Shown here piece after piece: positions 58,017 to 64,000 of a stretch of 64,000 nucleotides of DNA (its first letter is position 1; every line of letters starts with the position of its first letter). The position numbers and the translations under genes are program-made. The stretch is from Hyphomicrobiales bacterium (lineage in GTDB: Bacteria > Pseudomonadota > Alphaproteobacteria > Rhizobiales > Rhizobiaceae): the NCBI GenBank assembly GCA_900466475.1, contig UBMI01000018.1:123719-187718 (forward strand), in the 5' to 3' direction. The notes under the pieces are model-generated. The model worked only from the letters and a program-made list of their open reading frames with translations, did not search any database and was not told the DNA's origin.

Positions 58017-58360
58017 TGAACGGTGGATTGCGCGTAGAAAGCCGCGAGGGTGAGCAGATGCACGCCAGCTGCCAGACGGAAGTCGAGGTCAAGCATGGTG
58101 TAGGGTTGCATGCCCGGCCGTCGGTCACATTCACCCGGCTTGCAAAATCGTTTCCCTGCTCGATCGAAGTCGCGATCAACGGGAGTGATGTCTGGCTGAA
58201 TGGAAAGAGCATCATCAAGATCATGGGTGCCAGGATCCGCAAGGGATCGTTGCTCAGGATTCGCGCAGAGGGGATCCTCGCCGAGGAAGCGGTTCGCGCA
58301 TTGAAGGGTCTCGTCGAGCGTAACTTCGATGAGGAAAAGAAGCATGGTCGCACCGCCTAA
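58016..58360 (+). CDS. HPr-family phosphocarrier protein of the DHA PTS
   Basis: The 114-aa frame starts at ATG 58016 inside the dhaM stop (TAATG). A second ATG at 58058 has GAGGGTGA 4 nt upstream and would give a 100-aa protein closer to usual HPr size (about 88 aa). The active-site His is in VKHGVGLHARPS (His32, or His18 from the second start). The Ser-46 region reads GKSIIKIMG, with Ser at the regulatory position. Ile/Met-rich segments match the HPr beta-alpha-beta fold. This is a dedicated HPr, separate from any PTS-Ntr NPr. It overlaps the start of the EI gene by 17 nt. Confidence 0.92.
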   Translation: MNGGLRVESREGEQMHASCQTEVEVKHGVGLHARPSVTFTRLAKSFPCSIEVAINGSDVWLNGKSIIKIMGARIRKGSLLRIRAEGILAEEAVRALKGLVERNFDEEKKHGRTA

Positions 58361-59924
58361 ATTGAAAGCGATAGGCGCGTCGCCAGGCATTGCAACCGGA
58401 CCGGTCTATGTCGCTCAGCCGATCCCCGCCGTCGCGTCGCCGGCATCAAGCCTTTCCGGCCACGCAGCGCTAGGCGATGCCATCGACAAAGCTGTCCGCG
58501 AATTACGCGGCCTTGCAGGCGGGACAGATCCCGAAAGTGGCGAGATCATCGAGTTTCAGATCGAAGTGCTGCAGGACCCGACGTTGATGGCGATGGTCGG
58601 TGCCCTGATCGATGCCGGCGAAAATATGGAATTTGCCTGGGTCGGGACACTCGATGACTATATCCGCGAGCTGGAATGCGCGGAGGAAGAGCGTTTGCAG
58701 GCGCGTGCGGTCGACATTCTCGACGTCAAAAATCGCGTCCTTTCGATCCTTGCCGGGGCGCCGATCGACGACTTTCCCGCGGGCTCCATCTATGTAGGAA
58801 AAGACATGGAGCCGAGTCGGTTCCTGGCACATGACTGGTCGGCAGGCGGGGGTATCGCTCTTTATGCGGGCAGTGCCGTCGGCCATGTCGCCCTGCTTGC
58901 CAGGTCTCGCTCGGTGCCAATGGTCATTGGTGCCGGTCAATTTGCGACGGAGAAGGGGCAGCATATCGGGATTGATGGCGAGTCAGGTATCATCACGCTT
59001 CAGATAACCGAGCGGAGGGAGCAGTTGGCTCCGCCCGATCATCGCCCGGTGGGCATGGTATCGATAGCCGACAACGGCACCTTGTGCACGGCCGACGGTT
59101 CTCCGGTCCTCTTGGCTATCAACGTCAACGCTCCCAACGAAGTCGATGCTGTCGATGCTGCGACAACCGCCGGCATCGGGTTGATGCGCTCCGAATTTGC
59201 CCTGACATCGCTTGGCGACGCCGCAAACGAAGAAAAGCAGTTCGAGATCTACCGCCGCCTGCTGGATTGGGCAGACGGCCGGTCAACGACAATTCGCATG
59301 CTGGACATAGGCGGCGACAAGCCGCTCGCCGGACTTGCCGAAGCACCATCGCTGCGCGGTATCCGTCTTCTGCTCGCCCGGCCGGAGATCGCACGTGTTC
59401 AAGCCCGCGCGCTGCTACGCGCGGCAGTTTTCGGCAATCTTCATATCATGCTGCCGATGGTGATGTTTCCATCCGACGTCGACGATATCAGGCAGATTTA
59501 TCGTGAAGAGTCTGGCGAGCTTGCTCGGCGAGCCGTCCCGCATCGCATACCCCCAATCGGGATGATGGTAGAGGTTCCGGCGGCCGCGCTCATGCTGGAT
59601 GAGTTCGAAAGCGCTGACTTCTTTTCGTTCGGGACAAACGACCTTGCACAATATCTCGTCGCATCGCCACGAGAGGATGCCGACTTCGCGCGTTATCAGG
59701 TCAAGGCGGTGCCGGTCGTACTGCGTCTGCTGACTCAGGCTATAAAACTCGTCGGGAGAAAACCGGTCAGCATCTGCGGCGACATGGCGGGGGATCCGTC
59801 CCTCACCGCGAACCTGCTTGCCGCAGGCATACGGCATTTTTCCGTGGCGCCTGCTCAGCTTCCCGCGATAAGATCGGCAATCGTCGGCCTGAGGGCAGAT
59901 GGGACAAAGGCAGCCGGAGAATAG
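58344..59924 (+). CDS. PEP-protein phosphotransferase (EI) of the DHA PTS
   Basis: The product is 526 aa from ATG 58344 (GAGGAAAAG upstream). It is shorter than housekeeping EI (about 575 aa), as are EI parts of DHA systems. The N-terminal phospho-His domain has AGSAVGHVALLARSRSVPMVIG (His181; most EIs have GGxTSH). The PEP-binding half is complete: GIGLMRSEF, MLDIGGDKPL, GIRLLLARPEI, GMMVEVPAA, SFGTNDLAQY and the cysteine loop SICGDMAGDP. It starts the chain PEP to EI to HPr to DhaM to DhaL-ADP to DHA. Confidence 0.93.
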   Translation: MVAPPKLKAIGASPGIATGPVYVAQPIPAVASPASSLSGHAALGDAIDKAVRELRGLAGGTDPESGEIIEFQIEVLQDPTLMAMVGALIDAGENMEFAWVGTLDDYIRELECAEEERLQARAVDILDVKNRVLSILAGAPIDDFPAGSIYVGKDMEPSRFLAHDWSAGGGIALYAGSAVGHVALLARSRSVPMVIGAGQFATEKGQHIGIDGESGIITLQITERREQLAPPDHRPVGMVSIADNGTLCTADGSPVLLAINVNAPNEVDAVDAATTAGIGLMRSEFALTSLGDAANEEKQFEIYRRLLDWADGRSTTIRMLDIGGDKPLAGLAEAPSLRGIRLLLARPEIARVQARALLRAAVFGNLHIMLPMVMFPSDVDDIRQIYREESGELARRAVPHRIPPIGMMVEVPAAALMLDEFESADFFSFGTNDLAQYLVASPREDADFARYQVKAVPVVLRLLTQAIKLVGRKPVSICGDMAGDPSLTANLLAAGIRHFSVAPAQLPAIRSAIVGLRADGTKAAGE

Positions 59925-59925
59925 G

Positions 59926-60336
59926 ATGGCGCGCGAAGACACGGAAGACGCCATTATCGCCTATAAGTCTATTCTGGCGCAAATCATTGACAACAGGCCT
60001 TCCGGAACACGCCAGCGCCTTGCGACGGAACTCGGCAAGCATCGCAGTTTCGTAACGCAGATAACAAGCCCGACGTATGCAACGCCGCTTCCTGCCCGCC
60101 ACCTCGCCACGATCTTCCGGGTGTGCCATTTCAGTGCCGCTGAACAGGAGCGCTTTCTGGATGCCTATCAAGCGGCACATCCGGGCAAGCTGCCGGAACT
60201 TGGCGCCTCGGAAAAACTGCGGCACCTTTCGCTGATGGTGCCCGATTTCGGCGACGAGAGACGCAACCGGCTGCTTGAGGAGGCGATTGCGGATCTGGTG
60301 CAGAAGATCGCAGCAATTTCTGGGCTGCCGGATTAA
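59926..60336 (+). CDS. small helix-turn-helix protein of the DHA operon, 136 aa
   Basis: ATG 59926 is 1 nt after the EI stop, with GGAG upstream. The N-terminal ~65 residues read like a short phage-repressor-type HTH (SGTRQRLATELGKHRSFVTQITSPTYATPLPARHLATIFRVCHFS). A helical tail follows with SAAEQERFLDAYQAAHPGK and NRLLEEAIADLVQKIAAISG, which could dimerise. I do not recognise a family. Placed between EI and DhaK, it may regulate the operon, similar in logic to DhaR/DhaQ/DhaS controls elsewhere but not related to them by sequence. Confidence 0.7.
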   Translation: MAREDTEDAIIAYKSILAQIIDNRPSGTRQRLATELGKHRSFVTQITSPTYATPLPARHLATIFRVCHFSAAEQERFLDAYQAAHPGKLPELGASEKLRHLSLMVPDFGDERRNRLLEEAIADLVQKIAAISGLPD

Positions 60337-60395
60337 GCAAGCCCTTGTGGCACATGCAAAAGGATTGGCATGATCATCGCCTTGGGAGGGGCTTG

Positions 60396-61388
60396 ATGAA
60401 GAAATTCATGAACACGGCAGAGACTATGGTCGCCGAGAGTATCGAAGGCTTCGTGCGCGCCCATCAGGAGTTCGTTGTGTTCGGCGCCGGCCGCAAATGC
60501 ATTCGCCGCCGTGAGCTGGTTCCTGGCAAGGTCGCCATCATTTCTGGCGGCGGGGCGGGCCATGAGCCGATGCATATCGGCTTCATCGGTCGCGGCATGC
60601 TCGATGCTGCCTGTGTCGGATATATTTTCACATCGCCCACACCGAGCCAGATCGTCAGTGCGATAGAGGAAGCAGACACCGGTGCTGGCTGCCTGCTCGT
60701 CGTCAAGAACTACGATGGCGACGTCATGAACTTCGAAATGGCGTCAGAAATGGCGTCAGACCGGCATAAAATTGAAATGGTCCTTGCCTGCGATGACATC
60801 GAAACGACGAGGGGCGGCGACGGTCGTGGGCGACGCGGGGTCGCCGGTACGCTTATCACGGAAAGGCTGCTTGGAGCGGCCGCCGAGCAGGGTCGGTCCC
60901 TTTCGGAACTGAAGGCCTTTGGCGACAGTCTCTCCTCACGCATCCGGTCGATGGGCGTTGCCCTGACCGGCGTCGCGGTGCCGGACACCCAGCGCACAAC
61001 ATTCGCGCTCGGGCCGAACGAGGTGGAAATGGGCGTTGGCATTCATGGCGAGCCTGGCCATTCAAGGGAGCGGTTCTCCAACGCTGACACGATTGTCAGG
61101 TATCTGAGCGAGACGATTCTCAGCGATATCAACCGAAGCACAAACAAAGCATTGCTTCTCGTGAATGGACTTGGCGGCACACCGCCTGCCGAACTCTATC
61201 TCGCCTATAATTCTGCGCTTCGCACCATGTCGGAGTACGGTCTGCAGGTCGAACGCTCGCTTGTTGGCACCTATGCGACCTCGCTCGACATGCAGGGCCT
61301 TTCCATCACGCTTGCCTTCCTCACGGATGAGGAGTTTTCGCTATGGGATTCGCCCGTTGCCACCGCTGCACTGCGCTGGAGGTGCTAA
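60396..61388 (+). CDS. dhaK: dihydroxyacetone kinase substrate-binding subunit DhaK
   Basis: The product is 330 aa from ATG 60396 (GGGAGGGG upstream). It has GGGAGHEP with His56, KNYDGDVMNF with Asp109 and GVGIHGEPG with His217, all at or within one residue of the E. coli DhaK positions. The end LWDSPVATAALRW is the normal DhaK C-terminus, so the gene is complete. It binds dihydroxyacetone (or a similar short ketose) through a hemiaminal with the last His and pairs with the DhaL encoded at 57007. It is separated from DhaLM by the relay and HTH genes, an unusual order. Confidence 0.95.
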   Translation: MKKFMNTAETMVAESIEGFVRAHQEFVVFGAGRKCIRRRELVPGKVAIISGGGAGHEPMHIGFIGRGMLDAACVGYIFTSPTPSQIVSAIEEADTGAGCLLVVKNYDGDVMNFEMASEMASDRHKIEMVLACDDIETTRGGDGRGRRGVAGTLITERLLGAAAEQGRSLSELKAFGDSLSSRIRSMGVALTGVAVPDTQRTTFALGPNEVEMGVGIHGEPGHSRERFSNADTIVRYLSETILSDINRSTNKALLLVNGLGGTPPAELYLAYNSALRTMSEYGLQVERSLVGTYATSLDMQGLSITLAFLTDEEFSLWDSPVATAALRWRC

Positions 61389-61458
61389 GCATCTGGTGAG
61401 CAACCGAGAAGGCGCCACCCACTTGCTCAGGTCGAGAAACTTCGTTCGGGCAGGCGTT

Positions 61459-62070
61459 TTACCGGGAACTGGACCCCTTCCTGTCGTCCGGGCTCTTCAA
61501 TGCGTATTCAACGGTGTAGATTCGCACGCGAGGGCGGCTCCTATCACTCGCCTTGCCGAATTTGAGCTTCTCGGTGATGACAGGTACAACCTCATTGCCT
61601 CGACCTTTGCCGATAAGCGAGGCGGCGACATCGCCATCGATAACCGTGGGCGGCTCCTGCAGTTCGTCAAGGTAGGCTTGCGTGTCGCTCCAGCCTTCAG
61701 ATCGCCACGTCTCGATGCGCTCGTCGAGATCGACGGCGCCTGCGTCCTCAAGAATGCCGAGCGCGAGTTCGTGCCGGTCAGGTGCCAGCCCGCGCACGGT
61801 CAGCACATGGCCGCCTCGTCGGATCCCCTCGCTGTAGATCGCATGGTCGGCTTCTGGGAACGGAAAATCTTCGAGCTTGTGTGACGGGCCATGTTTCTCG
61901 TCAGTGTTTTCCGTTGCATTTTCCGCCTCTGCGATCAGGCTGATGCTTGCCTCCGGAATACCGGCCGCCCTCAGACTCTCAACCGCCTGTGCGGCGACGC
62001 CTCGATCATCAAAGAGCGATGTCAAAGTCAGGGACCGGTATGGGCTTTTGTCGGCTTCGCTTTGCGTCAT
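61459..62070 (-). CDS. stress protein with YflT-like N-terminal domain and shortened DUF2382/YsnF-like tail
   Basis: The product is 203 aa from ATG 62070 (AGGAGTGGAAAACG upstream). The N-terminal part (SLTSLFDDRGVAAQAVESLRAAGIPEASISLIAE; GGHVLTVRGLAPDRHELALGILEDAGAVDLDERIETWRSEGW) matches general-stress proteins that begin KTVTGLFDD. The C-terminal EVVPVITEKLKFGKASDRSRPRVRIYTVE is the start of a DUF2382/YsnF repeat, but stops after ~35 residues where full domains run ~110. It may be a truncated gene or a natural short form. It converges on dhaK and is divergent from the ROK gene. Confidence 0.75.
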   Translation of the reverse strand: MTQSEADKSPYRSLTLTSLFDDRGVAAQAVESLRAAGIPEASISLIAEAENATENTDEKHGPSHKLEDFPFPEADHAIYSEGIRRGGHVLTVRGLAPDRHELALGILEDAGAVDLDERIETWRSEGWSDTQAYLDELQEPPTVIDGDVAASLIGKGRGNEVVPVITEKLKFGKASDRSRPRVRIYTVEYALKSPDDRKGSSSR

Positions 62071-62149
62071 CGTTTTCCACTCCTTGACCTGACCTGCATC
62101 ATGCAAAATCCCTGGATGCCCATAGAGTTCCGGATAGAGCCGGTTTCGT

Positions 62150-62163
62150 TCGATCGCGATCGA
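62150..62163. repeat. perfect 14-bp palindrome
   Basis: TCGATCGCGATCGA lies between the divergent stress-protein and ROK genes, 80 bp from the first and about 100 bp from the second. It contains two GATC sites. It could be an operator or chance GC-rich symmetry. Confidence 0.35.
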
Positions 62164-62189
62164 TTATCCCCAGCGGTTCGGGCGTTCGT

Positions 62190-62215
62190 GGAACCTCTCT
62201 CATTGAACCCGCGTT
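62190..62215 (+). promoter_or_regulatory. EcfG-type (general stress) promoter of the ROK gene
   Basis: GGAAC at 62190-62194, a 17-bp spacer and CGTT at 62212-62215 exactly match the alphaproteobacterial EcfG/RpoE2 consensus GGAAC-N16/17-CGTT. The predicted start is near 62223, about 40 nt before the ATG at 62262. Confidence 0.75.
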
Positions 62216-62261
62216 ACACTGTCCCATCCTTTGCGGTTTCTGCCGACGTCGAGGTTCATCG

Positions 62262-63341
62262 ATGCCAAAAGCAAAATCTGAAAAGCAGACCCGGACGGCG
62301 CCGCTGGTTCACGGCGCCGCCGAACTGTCGTCGGTCATCGTCGACGGCCACAGCTCTAAACTGCGCGGCAAAAATGGGTTTCTGGGCGACGACGCCAACA
62401 AGAAAACCTTCCAGTTGAAGCTCGAAGAGCTCCGTAAACTGATGCGCATGGACGGGAAGGATCCACTGGGGCGGACACCGACGAAAGAGCTTTCCAAGAA
62501 GAAGATCGATGCTTTCCTGGGCGGTGACGATGTCGGGGCGGTCGCCATCATCATGGCTGCAATCGAGGGCTTCGCGCAGGATTTTGCTGCTGTGATCGAA
62601 AAATTTCTCAAAGACAGCGTTTGGTCGAAAACCGAACGGATCGTTGTCGGCGGTGGATTCCGGCAGGGGCGTGTCGGCGAATTGGCGATCGCCAGGACGC
62701 AGATCCTGCTCAACGCGTCTGGTCTCGGCGTCGAGCTTGTCCCAATCGTCCATCACGCGGACGAAGCCGGCCTGATCGGTGCAGTCTATCTTATGCCGGA
62801 CTGGATGCTGAACGGCCACGAAGCGATCCTGGCTGTCGATATCGGTGGCACCAATGTGCGCGCCGGTATCGTCGAGTTCGGCAAGGGGAAAAGCCGGGAT
62901 CTTGATGAAACCCATGTGCGGAAATCGATCCTTTGGCGCCATGCCGATGACGAGCCCAGTCGTACCGCCACCATTTCCAAGCTCGCCTCCATGATCGAGG
63001 AGCTCATAGGGGAGGCGACAGCGTCTCAGCTGAGGCTTGCCCCACTGATCGGTATAGGATGTCCCGGAGTGATTGAAGCCGATGGTTCGATCACGCGCGG
63101 TGGGCAAAATCTGCCCGGTGGAAACTGGGAAAGCGATCACTTCAATCTTCCGCTCGAACTTAAAAAGGCTATTCCGCAGATCGGCGGCGATGACACGTTC
63201 ATCATGATGCACAATGACGCGGTCGTGCAGGGGCTTTCTCAGATGCCGCAGATGAAGGACGTTGCGAATTGGGCGGTCCTCACGATCGGCACCGGCCTCG
63301 GAAACGCCCATTTCACGAATCGGACGCGTGAGAAGAAGTAG
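62262..63341 (+). CDS. ROK-family protein with apparently circularly permuted halves
   Basis: The 359-aa protein contains ROK sugar-kinase motifs in swapped order. Residues ~85-180 look like the end of a ROK fold (VGAVAIIMAAIEGFAQDFAAVIEKFL, IVVGGGFRQGRVGELAIARTQILL, HHADEAGLIGAVYLMP). Residues ~190-350 look like its beginning (AVDIGGTNVRAGIVEFG, GIGCPGVIEADGSITRGGQNLPGGNW, MMHNDAVVQGL, VLTIGTGLGNAHF). The usual zinc-binding CxCGxxGC segment is missing, because it would fall at the cut. A basic 65-residue N-terminal tail precedes the fold. Sugar-kinase activity is possible but unproven. It is driven by an EcfG-type promoter. Confidence 0.8.
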   Translation: MPKAKSEKQTRTAPLVHGAAELSSVIVDGHSSKLRGKNGFLGDDANKKTFQLKLEELRKLMRMDGKDPLGRTPTKELSKKKIDAFLGGDDVGAVAIIMAAIEGFAQDFAAVIEKFLKDSVWSKTERIVVGGGFRQGRVGELAIARTQILLNASGLGVELVPIVHHADEAGLIGAVYLMPDWMLNGHEAILAVDIGGTNVRAGIVEFGKGKSRDLDETHVRKSILWRHADDEPSRTATISKLASMIEELIGEATASQLRLAPLIGIGCPGVIEADGSITRGGQNLPGGNWESDHFNLPLELKKAIPQIGGDDTFIMMHNDAVVQGLSQMPQMKDVANWAVLTIGTGLGNAHFTNRTREKK

Positions 63342-63619
63342 TGCGAACGCTGGATGTTGCCTCGCGTTCAAACTCGTTGCTTTCGGCCATCCGGGTAGGT
63401 GAAATCCCTTCATTGTCTTGCATCGCGCCCTTGCCTTGAGGGAAGGCACGAGCCGACTGGCGACCGGTCACTTTTGCCGGCTATCTCGAAGTCCGGGATC
63501 AGGACGCCTTAGGCGGAAGGGCGCGCACTTGCGGCGGCGGCGACACCGGGTCAAAGCTCTTTGATTTGCGACCTTCTGCCGTTAAGAGTGCCTGATCCTT
63601 CGGCAAGAGAGCAAATCCT

Positions 63620-64000
63620 GTGGCAGCAAGCGAATTTCACCCAGCCGAACGGGAGATGACAGGTGGTGGGCTTGCCGGCCACATTCTAAAGGCGATCGAA
63701 ACCGTCCTTGGCGTCGCCGCCGCGTCGGTGCTTGCCGTGTTGCTCTTCATGGTGCTGGTCACGGTTTGCATGCGCTATTTCTTTGCCGCCGGTTTCATCG
63801 GCGCTGAGGATCTCGGCATCTGGCTGCATGTGCTGCTGATTGCACTCGGGGCGCCGCTAAGCCTCAACAGCGCGCTTGCCATGCGTCTCGACGTCTTCGC
63901 CAAGATGATGCCGAAGCGTTTGCATCCGGCAACGCAGGTAGCCGCCGATGTCTTCACTGTGCTCTCCGGCCTTATCCTGAGCTTCGGCATCATCTTGGCG
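63620..64000 (+). CDS. TRAP transporter small permease subunit (DctQ type), partial
   Basis: The frame starts at GTG 63620 (ATG 63656 is an alternative) and runs off the window. Translation gives an initial helix (LGVAAASVLAVLLFMVLVTVCMRYFF), the family hallmark GAEDLGIWLHVLLIALGAPLSLNSALAMRLDVFAKMMP (compare GAEELARW...LG), and the start of a third helix. The DctQ subunit works with a large DctM permease and a periplasmic DctP receptor in sodium- or proton-driven uptake of organic acids; those genes should lie to the right. No stop is reached within the window. Confidence 0.85.
   Translation, partial: MAASEFHPAEREMTGGGLAGHILKAIETVLGVAAASVLAVLLFMVLVTVCMRYFFAAGFIGAEDLGIWLHVLLIALGAPLSLNSALAMRLDVFAKMMPKRLHPATQVAADVFTVLSGLILSFGIILA

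Noticed and set aside
62101..62131. Possible EcfG promoter for the minus-strand stress gene (GGAAC with GATT 16 bp on)
   Set aside because: The -10 matches only two of four CGTT positions, so support is too weak despite the attractive gene.
63433..63447. GCCTT/AAGGC hairpin after the ROK gene
   Set aside because: Only 5 bp and no T-run; the 278-bp gap to the TRAP gene otherwise shows nothing I can support.
1..64000. Search by eye for tRNA, rRNA, insertion sequences, CRISPR arrays, integrase or phage genes
   Set aside because: None seen. There are no long direct or inverted repeats, transposase motifs or regular spaced repeats, so I see no evidence of a mobile element.

Overview
The window reads as a GC-rich alphaproteobacterial chromosome or large replicon, most likely Rhizobium in the R. 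leguminosarum / R. etli group. The reasons are the divergent dctA / dctBD locus with a sigma-54 promoter, the very high density of ABC importers, a thu-like sugar cluster, and an EcfG-type (GGAAC-N17-CGTT) promoter. I saw no rRNA, tRNA, insertion sequence, CRISPR array or phage gene. Codon use looks even throughout. Both ends cut through a gene.

Layout. (1) 1-3763: the tail of a sugar/glycerophosphodiester-type ABC ATPase, a glycerophosphodiester phosphodiesterase (GDPD), a LacI regulator and an inositol-monophosphatase-family enzyme in one tight operon, with a second divergent GDPD-fold protein facing it. (2) 4022-4189: a small 55-codon gene with a near-perfect ribosome site and an operator-like palindrome upstream. 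(3) 4197-24636: a flavin-monooxygenase / ABC island. It holds a Dpp-type importer with a class V aminotransferase, two ribose-type ABC systems, two NtaA/DszA-type LLM monooxygenases and two SfnB/DszC-like acyl-CoA-dehydrogenase-fold enzymes. This is the make-up of organosulfur (or related) scavenging regions. Three of its promoters share an AT-rich 17-bp element. (4) 24642-26997: methyltransferase, LysR regulator and two small proteins. (5) 27129-34647: a thu-like cluster (ThuA-domain protein and Gfo/Idh/MocA dehydrogenase, ROK repressor, divergent four-gene sugar ABC operon) ending in a strong two-way terminator. (6) 34751-39534: dctA and divergent dctB-dctD for C4-dicarboxylate uptake. (7) 39996-45368: prkA - yeaH - spoVR stress/starvation operon plus an unknown protein. 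(8) 45741-49396: catabolic acetolactate-synthase-like enzyme with an aldehyde dehydrogenase, then a Mug-type DNA glycosylase. (9) 49638-61388: a 12-gene run made of a two-ATPase ABC importer, a fused DhaK-DhaL kinase, and a complete dihydroxyacetone phosphotransferase chain (DhaL, DhaM, HPr, EI, small HTH protein, DhaK). (10) 61459-64000: a stress protein, a ROK-family protein whose halves appear swapped (circular permutation), and the start of a TRAP transporter gene.

How it works together: nearly everything is uptake plus first-step catabolism. Five substrate-binding-protein genes start importer operons. Four of them are followed by strong hairpins, which would let the binding protein be made in excess of the membrane genes. 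The most unusual items are the self-contained DHA phosphotransferase relay with its own HPr and EI, the apparently permuted ROK protein under an EcfG promoter, the shared promoter element of the monooxygenase island, and the possible glycerophosphoinositol pathway at the left end. All functional calls come from reading motifs by eye. No database search was run.
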